Part shown: positions 10,701 to 22,882 of the stretch, piece after piece | Position numbering within the stretch: position 1 is the stretch's first letter | Layout: every line of letters starts with the position of its first letter | Source: Fomitopsis serialis | Lineage: Eukaryota > Basidiomycota > Agaricomycetes > Polyporales > Fomitopsidaceae | NCBI RefSeq assembly: GCF_022376445.1 | Contig: NW_025954993.1 | Coordinates: 1 to 64,000 of the forward strand | Reading direction: 5' to 3' | DNA length: 64,000 nucleotides | The notes under the pieces: model-generated | The model's database searches: none | The model's input: only the letters and a program-made list of their open reading frames with translations | Told to the model about the DNA's origin: nothing | Translations under genes and position numbers: made by a program

Positions 10701-13112
10701 AGCACAGGTACGTCCTTATTGGACGTACCCCTTTCATGGGTACCACCACTCCCTATCCCGAGGTCACCACCCGGGATGACTACGACAACCAGTGCGGTTG
10801 TCGTGGCAGTCACTGCGTACGGCAGTGGTACGGTCAGTCCACGAGGTGACCTACAGGTCGCACCTGACACCGCCAGGCACCGCGGTATGATCGACGAGCG
10901 AGGCTGCTCGTCCGACGTACCCAACATTGCCACAGCTCACACGCAGGCGACGAGCTATTCGCTCGACGTCTACGCTGAGGAGCCTGGTGGTGACTCGAAC
11001 AGCGAGTACCTCACGGTACTCGCTCCGCTGTCACCACCCCCCATTCCAAGACCGCCACCACTGGTGACCACGACCACCACATCGGTTGTCGTGGCACTCG
11101 CCACAACGGACAGCGGTACCGTCGACTCACGAGGTGAACTGCAGGTCGCGTCCAGCACGCACGTACAGCGCACGCACGACGCACAGAGGTCGAGCCCGAT
11201 GCTCGAGGAACACACTACTGAGCGCACCGACGACCCGAAGCGCGAGTACCATGCAGTATTCGCTTCACGTCCATCGACACCCGTTCCCGTACCACTGCCC
11301 GTGCCGATCGCGACCACCTCGAAGGTCGTCGCAATCGACAGTGGTCCATCCACACCACAGAGCGACATCGTAGTCGCGTCAGTGACCACGCACGGCGGCC
11401 TCCATGCCGGGGATCGCGTGCAATCAACCGAGACGCCTACAGCTGCAGACGTACGACAGGTTGCACCCGAGACCGGATGGCGACCATCGGGACGATACAT
11501 GCCGCCTGCACGACGCGTCCACGGGCAACAAGACCGATGTGAGCCAGCTACGGTCGACGGCGATGTGAGCCAGGCCAAGTACCTCGCGGTACTTGACATC
11601 TCCAGCGAGCGAAGTCAGGACCCACCGCGGAGCACGTCCAAGATGGACGTGCTGCCGTATTCCCCGGACCCAGCGCAGTCAAACAAAGGGATGGGGACTG
11701 ACGAGGTCACGTCGGTACTTCCAGGGCAAGGGAAACTTGGCGAGGACGAATCCTCGTCCTCGTGGATACAATTACCTGGACCGTATGGTGTGGCAGGCAC
11801 ATCCAGATTACCAAGTGATGCACCCGCATCGAATGACGCGACGACCAGGGCGTCGTCGTGTGCCCAAAAGAAGGAACATCCACTGCGAGGGCTGGATTCA
11901 TCGGACTCAGGTGAACGGCGACGTTCAACGACTACCGATGGTATCGAGACCGAGCCGGCGCGAGCGCAAGGAGGAGGTACCTCCTCTACGAGGGGGGGTA
12001 CTTTCTTGAGAGGGGAAGGGAGCGGGGTATCGAACGGCCGCCGCTTGTTCCACAACACAACCAGTACATCACACGAAGATGTACTGGCTTCGGACCCGGC
12101 AGTGACACGGACGCCAAGCCGTGAGCTTGACGTACGGGCCACCCACGGGAACTCGACGCGAATGCCAGCTACTCACACATTGAGTAGTCGGCGCGAAGTG
12201 CAGGATACGGCGCGAGTGGCCAGTACATCATGCAATGATGTATTGGGATTAGATGTAGTCTCGGGCCGTACGTCCAGCGTAGTGCTCGACGTACGAGCTT
12301 CACGTCGGACATCGAGACGCGTACCACCTGTACCACGCGCATCGAGTGATCGACTCGAAGCGCAGGATACGGGTGACCGTCGCAGCCACGACACCACGCG
12401 GAAAGCCAGTACCTCGCGCCGCGAAGTACTGGGACTGAACCAAGTGTTGATCGCACTGGATCGTCCAGTAACCGTCGACGTGAGTCGATGGCCGAGTGAC
12501 AAGAGGTCGCGCGAGGAATGTTTCAGCCTCCTCGCGGACCAGCTCGACCACGATTTCGACGAGGCCGAATCCGCGGCAAGTGATGGCGAGTGGGCCATTT
12601 GGGCTCACTGCAAGAGATCTGCACTCAGCTGTGGACAGGCCATCGAGGAGATGTCCCCGCGACCGGGGACATATTCTCGTGCTGCTCGACGAGCATGGGA
12701 CCACTTCCAGAGGGAATTGGAAGTGGTTCCTCTCGAGTTTGATCCTCTGCTCATTGCACCATTACCTATGGAGATGGTGCGATATTGGGCCTACAACAAG
12801 CTGGGATGGCTTGTTGTACCACATCGCAGTCAACCTCGGGATGACTCCGACTGGTACAACTCCTCTGATGAGGAGCCTCATACCACCACTCGTGAGGAGT
12901 ACCCTGACCAGATTGAGTCGGAGTACTTCTCCGAGTCCGAGCACCATAGCTCGTGGTACTCACGAAGTTCAGGGTCTGAAGAGACAAACTTGGTAGTAGT
13001 CTCTGACTACTATGAGCAGTCTGAGATGGAGGATACCCAAGGTTCTTTTGCACTATCTGCCGAAGATGAGGGTAACTCGGAAGATGCAGACTACTACTCC
13101 GAGTCCGAGTAG
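7797..13112 (+). CDS. 1771-aa low-complexity protein of the single-ORF LTR element
   Basis: I do not recognise this protein. The start is the first ATG after the LTR (145 nt downstream). Residues about 25-65 are rich in Lys, Glu and Leu and look like a short coiled coil. Then come long disordered segments rich in Ser, Thr, Pro, Asp and Arg with degenerate internal repeats: units ending in DDLQVVPS/DDREVVPS (residues about 460-700), Pro-rich units of about 100 aa containing SPPPIPRPPP and TTTTSVVVA (about 980-1200), and shorter units with ASTSxxxVLGLD near 1420-1550. The last 250 residues hold a more ordered stretch (DHDFDEAESAASDGEWAIW to YWAYNKLGWLVVP), then an acidic Asp/Glu/Ser/Tyr tail. 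There is no CCHC knuckle, DTG/DSG protease site, YxDD or integrase motif. A Gag-like structural role is a guess. The DNA itself is packed with perfect short inverted repeats. Confidence 0.85.
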   Translation: MSESTNTPSAPSRGSRGSHSGTRSKLKALRAEVRAKLAASQERINKALEESKQLEAELLATVDAALSEASSRSRSSRTKTTRTESSHREDSAGALTEQAPSDREVEQALRTEQLEPNVEPAQSRTETDPPPATTLPMKLGTTRRSGECTELDDVTVVELAPGSNEQCNELTRISTREGIGTQYYSSTVCSGTKPTRVDTPVGRSEMSRDAENIYLLPNDVSATSSSLLDATHDTLDPAGVERHETVPVVSAPSVSAHRTALDRHHRPLVFDHFHSLGSQLERPSGEPDARAAPTRVRTRVREWLADLPPVQSVATDDLVPHGTRSPIPPSPAPHLIPFDSRLDAGNQYRGSGDTQPSRATQDLNTARSSPAPSCKTERTTRNADRGGGEEIPKEREGCEEGTKGEREEGCGASRESEQEGSQIEGTPMLDVPTSPPPVPVPPPACVSMNTEFVERTAGHGTRYDCEVVPSAPQDGTSVLRDDLQVVPSIPSVPAPVGVPTNVKVAERAAGHEDGRSALQDDLLVVSSDPQGRTLALGDDREVVPSSSQGCAMETQHFSLDVLCSGNNDHFIAYTPNLLLDVHAIDRHEGSKSEDTSRRNVLTSTHARSAPASASTPVSVTMNREPVESIACDSSGHRLFIAAPMITSDHEDGTFALRDDPRVVPPALQSDAHVIVDDREVVPSISQGGTTDQQRCRSEVPHSNSAVCDGAFTDPSSASRVAHPTAPRDSLHVLTEVQAPSCSEVTEPPEVQLARSWDDLDDIASSAQSRVADLREDVHFQQEVQFPGPFKIAEPFAVQLGSLRYDLDLGFFSNHHFLRDLGDLANAQPDACVAPANARARDRDHTAALPTAQQPALTDSDRPERSLDRQTGENFTVLADGSLLGTPSQHIVDLPARPNTVGDYDGHNEPQVDYALGRSREGWKDGQGRDGEDVDEGVKARESDGDGQAEGGEGEGCGVREGVEHSGSKSTGTSLLDVPLSWVPPLPIPRSPPGMTTTTSAVVVAVTAYGSGTVSPRGDLQVAPDTARHRGMIDERGCSSDVPNIATAHTQATSYSLDVYAEEPGGDSNSEYLTVLAPLSPPPIPRPPPLVTTTTTSVVVALATTDSGTVDSRGELQVASSTHVQRTHDAQRSSPMLEEHTTERTDDPKREYHAVFASRPSTPVPVPLPVPIATTSKVVAIDSGPSTPQSDIVVASVTTHGGLHAGDRVQSTETPTAADVRQVAPETGWRPSGRYMPPARRVHGQQDRCEPATVDGDVSQAKYLAVLDISSERSQDPPRSTSKMDVLPYSPDPAQSNKGMGTDEVTSVLPGQGKLGEDESSSSWIQLPGPYGVAGTSRLPSDAPASNDATTRASSCAQKKEHPLRGLDSSDSGERRRSTTTDGIETEPARAQGGGTSSTRGGTFLRGEGSGVSNGRRLFHNTTSTSHEDVLASDPAVTRTPSRELDVRATHGNSTRMPATHTLSSRREVQDTARVASTSCNDVLGLDVVSGRTSSVVLDVRASRRTSRRVPPVPRASSDRLEAQDTGDRRSHDTTRKASTSRREVLGLNQVLIALDRPVTVDVSRWPSDKRSREECFSLLADQLDHDFDEAESAASDGEWAIWAHCKRSALSCGQAIEEMSPRPGTYSRAARRAWDHFQRELEVVPLEFDPLLIAPLPMEMVRYWAYNKLGWLVVPHRSQPRDDSDWYNSSDEEPHTTTREEYPDQIESEYFSESEHHSSWYSRSSGSEETNLVVVSDYYEQSEMEDTQGSFALSAEDEGNSEDADYYSESE

Positions 13113-13335
13113 TAGTCTACCTTCTGGCCTGCATAACTCTGTCGAGTTATGTATGACAATGATGAATGGTTGTGTCTGCTCACTGACTCGATCTAGCATG
13201 TCGTTGTCTACAGTTCAACATCATCTCTGTTTGCCAATCGCTACCACCGTTGGGTTGTTGCGTATGTTTCCTTTCTTTTTCTTTTTTCTTTTTTATCTGT
13301 TTCTCTGGTTATCGCTGGGACCCGTAGTCGTGTCC

Positions 13336-13347
13336 AGTGGGGGAGGG
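13336..13347 (+). other. Polypurine tract of the single-ORF LTR element
   Basis: AGTGGGGGAGGG ends exactly one base before the TG of the 3' LTR, the canonical place for plus-strand primer formation. Confidence 0.85.
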
Positions 13348-13548
13348 TGTAACGGATATTCCCGTTACGGTATGTATTACAGTATATGTTTGTCTTTGTT
13401 TGCTCGAGGACTCGTATGGCGCGCCAGTGCACCTACGAGTCCTCAGCCTTTACCTCGTCACCGCTTTGTATGCACTCTGTAGACAGATCTCCTTGAATAG
13501 AGACTGGGTGCAGCGCATACGAGGCACGACGAGTGAGGCGCCCTTACA
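13348..13548 (+). repeat. 3' LTR of the single-ORF element
   Basis: Identical to the 5' LTR over all 201 bp and followed by the AGAAG target duplication (13549-13553). Confidence 0.93.
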
Positions 13549-13553
13549 AGAAG

Positions 13554-14967
13554 CCCATGTCATAAATGTATGGCATGAGCGTCGAAACCCAGCATGATAC
13601 GGCTCTATCAAGCTAGATGCCCTATCTATATCCATATATAGCTCACGACTTTTCGCCGATGAGGAGGCGATCATTGCAAGCGCGCTGTAAGTATAAATCC
13701 CGTGACCTACCACGCCACACACGCGTTAGATTGAGAAAGCTCAGTGACATGAGACAATCATTAGTGAACTCATGAATACGATATGCACGTAACATCGATT
13801 GCATGACTAGTTGGCCTTGAATACTTGCCAAACAACGACACGTATTGGAATAGAGTCCTAGCACCTGATTGATTACACAAACTAGCATAGTACCGTAAGA
13901 CTATAAGTAGTAAGTACCTCCTCTGAATCGAGAAGACCATCATGAATGTCTACAATATTAGCATAATTGGGAGCCGGCACCCCAATGCATTTCCTAGTAG
14001 AAGCTTCATACCAGGGCTCGGGTAATGGAGATCAGATGGTTCTGTACGATCATGACCTGTAAGTTCGAGCCTCGTCATCCTCCCAATACTCGATCTTTGA
14101 GTCCCCCAAGCGCGCTCTTTACAATATTAATATTAATGTGTTAGTTACATGGTAATCAGCATCCACCTTGAGGAACGGACATTGTCATCACTGTTACGCG
14201 AAGCTAGGCGAGTGGAACACTACAAGCCACAAGCTTGCAAGGCTATTAACTTCGAGGGAAAGTTCTGTGTCTTAGACCTAGGAAGGACGCAAGTCCCTTC
14301 GTCCTAGTCGAGTTCCGAAGTGGTAGCGGTATGAGGAAGCTAGCGTCGATTGCTAACCAGGTCGAACTGAAGAGTCCGACCCTTACTGTACAGGTATATA
14401 TACAAGTAGATGAGTCTGAGTCAAGACGTATTGTAAGCATGAGTCAAAACGTGTCAGCGCTGACGAAGGAAGTGGTAATCATGACGAAGAAACGAGTCAG
14501 CAGGGTTCAGCTATCACATGATAGTCCGGGTGCGGTATAGTACATAACCGGTCCTCATGCACGTGAGGTGGTTAGAGATAACAAGTAAAAAGAAATGAAA
14601 TGTACGTGACTTGGCGACTTGTAACAATCACTGGGTGTACTACCTTGGCAGTTTAGTCTTCAAGTAGTCCCGCCAGGCATAAAGTCACCCTCCAGTGGCA
14701 GCAGAATTGTATTAATACAGCTGAAAACAATTCAACAGTAAGCTATCGACAACTTATACGCAACGGTGCAGTAAGTCACGTAACGACACATGGGGTGGAA
14801 CAGGCGGACGCTCATCCAGCGCCCACAGTTCGGTAGCGATGTGATCTCGGCACGTTCCGAAAGCTATACAGCTCAATGAGCAAGGTTCAGCCACCCGATC
14901 CCGCGCCTGCGAGGTACACTAATTCGAGAGGCACAAGCGCCGCCGCCCAGCAAGACATTCGCCCGCC
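13554..14967. other. Intergenic region and 5' leader of the eL38 gene
   Basis: No supportable gene. An out-of-frame upstream ATG at 14876 lies 92 bases before the eL38 start and could begin a small upstream ORF. A segment at 13968-14095 resembles a tRNA only weakly (see rejected items). Confidence 0.5.
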
Positions 14968-15429
14968 ATGGTACGTCCTCGCCGTCGTCGTGCTCGACGC
15001 TCTCGGAATCGCTGCTGACGGTGTGTCGGACAGCCCAAAGAAATCCGCGACATCAAGCAGTTCATCGACATCGCCCGGCGAAAGGACGCCTCAGGTGCGT
15101 TTGACCCTATAGTGCATTGGACCGGACAGTGCTGACCAGCGACGGGGTGTGCAGCGGCGCGCATCAAGAAGATCGCGCCCCGGGTAGCGGGTGGTAAGAC
15201 CCGCACAAAGTTCAAGATTCGCTGCACGCGTTACCTGTACACCCTCGCCCTCGACGACCCCGAGAAGGCGGAGAAGCTCAAGGCGAGCTTGCCTCCAGGT
15301 GCGTATCTTCTCCCTTGTTCTTACCTTACTCCTTTCCGTTTACACTGCATGGATCTTCGACCTGGAACTGACTTTGCGTCTACAGGCCTGAACATTGTCG
15401 AGGTCGATGGCACACCAAAAAAGAAGTAG
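14968..15429 (+). CDS. RPL38: 60S ribosomal protein L38 (eL38)
   Basis: Small structural protein of the large ribosomal subunit. Exons: 14968-14970, 15034-15094, 15155-15298, 15386-15429 (252 nt, 83 aa). Exon 1 is only the ATG, followed directly by donor GTACGT. The spliced product begins [20 protein letters not shown], continues through [19 protein letters not shown], and ends [10 protein letters not shown], matching eL38 end to end at the usual length. Introns are 63, 60 and 87 nt. Splitting the start codon from the body is common in fungal ribosomal protein genes. An upstream ATG at 14876 is in another frame and is not used for this protein. Confidence 0.97.
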
Positions 15430-17250
15430 ACGCGCCGTCTCTTCTCTCCACTAGGTGTCCGTCCGGAGGGTGGTGGCCTGAAGATTGGTGTTGGGAGCGG
15501 GGAGACAGGCCCTCTTGGACGGGGGCGTCCCTACGAGTCCGCAGCAGGTGCGCGGGCGAACGACTACGACTGCTACTGCTATTGCTATACTGCCAGGCAT
15601 CATCATATGGATTGTGTATGCTCCTCTACGACGCTTTTACTATGCACATACGCAACCTCTCGTGCTCCTGCCTCCATGGCGCCGCCCTTGGTACTCGGCT
15701 GGTGGCGTCTTCCAACTTCCCGCTGACCCGAAGCCTCGAGATATCCGTCACGGCGACACTCTGACGAATTGCCAACCCGACCCTATGGAACTCGCTGCAG
15801 CCGCAGTCCATGCATTTTCCCCCTTTTGAGCAACGGGGCTGACATTCACACAACCCGTACAACTTCACAGAGCGGACAGCAGGTATGTCTCAAGGTCCCA
15901 AGTGGAGGAATCATCGGATCTACTTGCTATTGGCTCAATTGAGCATGGGCCCACTCTCTCGGCTAGCTCCGTTGAGAAGCCGCATAGAGACAGTTAACGG
16001 AGTCACCGCGGGTGAGGGTACCGGTTCGGCCACCACAAGCACGCAAATTATTCATATGTCGAGCGACGAGCTGGCGGTAGAGCAGACGTCACAACGGATT
16101 AGTGAACAGCCGCATCCTCCAGCCCATTCTCGTGCAAATAGTTCGCAGACGTCCCAAGGCAAGGGGTTCTCCTCGAGATCGTGGTGCCATACTATGAATC
16201 TCTCGCAAGCATTGACAAATCATTGGGAGCACGGGGTGATTGGGACGGCTTCGTGAACAGAGCATACCGCAATCTACTGCACGCAGGATCCTCGACTGTC
16301 TAGTGTACGTCTGAACTCCTGGACGCTCGTTGCTCTCAGACTTACTGATGCTTCGTGCCAACGTACAGGACGACAGATGGCACAGTATATGTTTCGAGAG
16401 ACCTATCATATGATGAATACGACTGGGTAAACTCGGTACGGTTTCCGTTCGATGCAGGCCTTGCACCGTAATTATGCCAGTCAACTTCATATGTTACCGC
16501 AACTCAGACATCTCATATTTGACGCCAGGTCGACACACCTAGAATTGGTCCCGCCACGCCGTAGTGACGAGGTCCGAAACAGGGCGATGACACGCAAGTT
16601 GTGGTATGTACAACTCATACACTCATATCCTAAGTATGTGAATGATGATTCACAGTGCGACTCAACATGCTGACGGGCGGCTGTAGGCATGAAAATAACT
16701 GTAATCTCACCGTTCTAATGTAATTGACAGTTTCACCTCGAATCTTCCCAGTCTGTCATAGTCAGAAGCTGAATGCGAGCAGTGCCGGCTGAGGACAAAG
16801 CGCTGAGCCCACACTGGCTGGCAGGAATATTTGTCATTGTCAAAGTCATTCGGTGATTTACACTCAACTTATTAGGCAGTGCGGTTCGAGTAGTCTATTC
16901 GTTTCTCGAGAGATTGGGGTTTTCTCGCGCAGTGGTGTGTAGGCCAGCCTCAAGTTTCGACCGTAACCCTTCACCCATTCCTGTTGCACCTATCAAATCG
17001 GCATCGCTCTCTATATCTAAGTTCAGGGGTAGGGCTCCTCAGATGGTATAGAAGGAGCTATTGGCGTATCTCGAAAGAGCTCTATGAACTTCATCCGATG
17101 AGCAGAAATCGCCAGTCGGTGAAGTAAGCGCCCGGAGTCAGTGGCGAAACCTTGAAAAGGTTATGGGACTCGCCTGGGTCGCCTGACTCGCGAGGGCTCG
17201 CCTCTCTCCTCCCTCGACCTCAGCTACTTACACCTCTTCTGCCTATCATC
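15430..17250. other. Intergenic region with one coding-like remnant
   Basis: Starts with the 3' flank of the eL38 gene. The only coding-like piece is 16163-16303 (+), an open stretch reading VPYYESLASIDKSLGARGDW and NRAYRNLLHA before a stop. It looks like real protein but has no start and I do not recognise it. The end is the ARG5,6 promoter. Nothing else seen. Confidence 0.45.
16163..16303 (+). pseudogene. Coding-like remnant of an unrecognised protein
   Basis: 46 codons ending in TAG with a natural-looking composition (GVLLEIVVPYYESLASIDKS). No initiating ATG in frame and no clear neighbouring exon. It may be the last exon of a decayed gene. Low confidence. Confidence 0.25.
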
Positions 17251-20233
<2,983 letters not shown>

Positions 20234-20467
20234 ATACATCCCTAGACGTTGGATAGACTTAGAAAAGCTGCTCGGGGATGACTCTCCAAGAGATGAGTAG
20301 GAGCGCATGTGCGATTGAGCATAAGTACAAGACATACTATCAAATTATCCTATGCCCGGTCAATAACCAATATAGTGATCACTTATCTACAGTACAGCAG
20401 TTCAAGACATATGAGTGTGCTCCCAAGTAATAAGTGTGAATCCCATGAATGCATGCGAGTTTTGACT

Positions 20468-22357
20468 TCATAGCTGATCATACGGCTTCATCGCCTCTTC
20501 CAATGCGTCCGCATCGAAAGACTCGAACTCCGTGAAGCTCGAGTCCGCATCCCTCGCCTCGTCCATATCCTCATCCTCCGCAGAGTCCTTGGGACGCGGC
20601 GGTGTGTCATCGGGTGTGATGGGCGCCGCATCCCTAGGCAGGCTAGCTCGCGCGGTCATGACCATGGGGGCCTTTGTCACGGACCGCTGTATGGGAGGAT
20701 GCTTGGACTGCACCGAGGGTGTCTTGAACCCCCTCTGCCGCGTGGGCAAGGTCGGCGAAGGCTGGTACTGCGAAGAGACCCCGCGCCTCATCGACGTCAT
20801 CCCAAGAGGCGCCGCGAACCGCTGCATGGACTGGTTGGAGGGCTGAGCTGGCCGGGGCGGCCCCGGACGCGCAACGAAAGAAGGGGTGACTGTCGGTGGG
20901 GCTGCAGAGCTCTTGCGGTGCGTGGGCGGAGGGTCGTCTGCGGGAGGGGTGATGGGTGAGTGGCGGCGGTGCGAGGTGGATGGCTCTGCAGGAAGCGGCG
21001 TAGACGCGACGATCGCTAGGCCAGGAGGAGTGGCTTGAGACTGCCCAGCATCCTGCGTGCGGCGTGAATTCACAGGCTTGGTCGATGTGGTCGCGACCTG
21101 CGACGAGCTATTGCCACACTTGTTCGCGTAGAGGAACGAATCTGAGTCGATGTCCATCGCATCCGCACTGTCATCTCTCGTCCGAGATGCTGACTGCGCA
21201 GGGCGCGTGTTCCCGTCAAGTCTGCTGCCACGTGCGACCGTACCGTTCTGAGCAGGTAGAACGGTAGTCCGTCGTTTTCCTGTGCTCTTTCCAGAGTGGT
21301 GTGTCTTTTGCGGATGACCATCCGTTTGGCGTTTGGAGGCTGCACTCCGTCGTTCCGCTCTAGACAGCGCTTCGGTGGAAGCATTCGCCGCGAGGTCATT
21401 CAGTTCTTCAGTGGCTTGATCTAAAACAGGTGTCGACACGTTCTTTGGGCTCCCGGGTGGCGATCCACCATTGAGGCTCGGTGGGATCTTTCGTCGGTCA
21501 CGGCGCGCACTCGAACGGGTCGCTCGCAAGCGCGGACGGGTGGGTGGTTTGAAGCCTGGGCATGGGTCGTAAAGTTCTAACTCCGAGTCTTGTATTGATT
21601 GCCGCGCACGTCTTCCTGCAATATAGGGTGAGTGAATTGCGAGACGGTCAAGTCAATGATACAAGGGTAAAATAAAATGCATTTCCGCAGATTTTCCAGG
21701 AGCTGATAAGGTTCGGGCAGACGCCTAACATCACCTAGGGTGCTGGAGTTCGACGAGACAGTAAGTACACGAGATGGGCCGGCAGGCCGGGGACATCTAC
21801 ACAGGAATTTAGGATAGATCGCGCCGCAAATCTCTGCGGGCAGGCATCCACTCGTACACTCGAGCAGGGTAGTCGAACGGCATTCGAGATCCGCAGTGTA
21901 CGGTGTGTACCATTGATGGTCAAGGCGCACGCATTCCAGCGTTGTCCTGGGCCACGCAGGGGGCGTATGTGGAGCGGAGTTTTGGCTAGCAAGATGGCCG
22001 ACAGCTGGCGAATTCGCGCACCCGCCATGGCGCACCACCGTTGGCAACAACTTGGCGTCGATATGATCGCACTCACGATGAGCATCGTCCAAAGCCCGGC
22101 TCTACATAATCTCCAGCGCAGGCCGGCCTCATGTTTCTACATTGGCATGACATGCACTCCTCGGTGCGATGGGCTGAGTGCACGGGACAAAGAGATATGA
22201 CTGCACCTGCCACTGCTTCCTCCTCCATCAAGGCCTTCACAACCTGTGGTTGACTCTGTTGCCACCCGACGTGATCACAGATGAATGGTTTGCCCACAGT
22301 GTTGAAGGAATAGACACGGCGAGAGATTGGGTCAATCTCCATTGCGTCGTCGTCCAT
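20468..22357 (-). CDS. Hypothetical protein with Cys/His-rich N-terminus and long disordered C-terminus
   Basis: Not recognised. Exons on the minus strand: 22357-22077, 21985-21735, 21615-20468; the total of 1680 nt is in frame and gives 559 aa. The start MDDDAMEIDPISRRVYSFN is the first ATG of the frame. Residues about 25-95 contain many Cys and His (CDHVGW, SLCPVH, ECMSCQC), and residues about 110-175 have a second Cys cluster (LECRSTTLLECTSGCLP, KFLCRCP), suggesting metal binding. The remaining 375 residues are disordered, rich in Ser, Pro, Thr and Arg, with MDIDSDS in the middle and an acidic end (SSFTEFESFDADALEEAM). Convergent with ARG5,6 (234 bp apart) and divergent from the myosin gene. 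Introns are 91 and 119 nt. A nuclear role is only a guess. Confidence 0.7.
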
Positions 22358-22882
22358 AGCGGGAAGGTCGTTACAGTGTCGCGAAAAGCAGATCAAAAGG
22401 AGTAATAGAAATATGGAGTCCGCGAGCAGGAAAAGACCAACATGCGGGAACGACGGTCCCGCAGATGTTGTGTCGCGTCGAGAGTCGAGCCAAAGATCGC
22501 TGCTGTGGCGTATCCTCAGTCGCGACGCGTCGAGGCGACGGTCACATGACCTCACATCGCATTTGATGATGGTACTTACATAGGTCATTTCACTTGTTGA
22601 GCAATGAGCGCGAAGTACGCGGTCTGATTCTGTATGCACGTAGAATGTCTGGTAGAGAGCGCAGAGCGACGAGGATGAGATCTCAGATCGCCACCAGTGG
22701 CCAGTGCCACACACGCGAGGAAGATGCACGTGATGAATGTCAGTGACTACCGGATTTGGATAACCAGGACGCGTCGCTCGTCGACGTTCGAGACGCGGTT
22801 GAACAGGGTTGAACTATTCCAGACCATCCCGGGCTTGCTGCTCGACTTCACGACCTCGCCGTGCACTAGCTCGCACGGCACT
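22358..22882. promoter_or_regulatory. Shared divergent promoter region
   Basis: 525 bp between the start codons of the Cys-rich unknown (-) and the myosin gene (+). It must hold both promoters. I could not pick out a clear TATA or other defined element. Confidence 0.5.

Larger units (their letters stand above)
7451..13548 (+). mobile_element. Complete, recently inserted single-ORF LTR retrotransposon
   Basis: Two 201-bp LTRs (7451-7651 and 13348-13548) are identical base for base by eye. They begin TGTAACGG and end CCCTTACA. The 5 bp flanking both sides are AGAAG (7446-7450 and 13549-13553), a target-site duplication. A purine tract (AGTGGGGGAGGG, 13336-13347) directly abuts the 3' LTR, where plus-strand priming occurs. 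The interior has one ORF of 1771 codons (7797-13112) and no sign of protease, reverse transcriptase, RNase H or integrase. It is therefore a non-autonomous element, comparable in layout to LARDs but with one long intact ORF, and must be mobilised in trans. Identical LTRs mean recent insertion. No tRNA-complementary primer site was recognised after the 5' LTR. Confidence 0.93.

Noticed and set aside
9170..12142. Long minus-strand ORFs opposite the 1771-aa ORF
   Set aside because: They are reverse shadows made possible by the inverted-repeat-rich composition, and they end at random with no start context.
13968..14095. Possible tRNA or tRNA-derived SINE (B-box-like AGTTCGAGCCT and a 3' TCCTCCC)
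   Set aside because: The acceptor, T and anticodon stems do not pair properly and the A box is poor. A covariance-model scan would decide.
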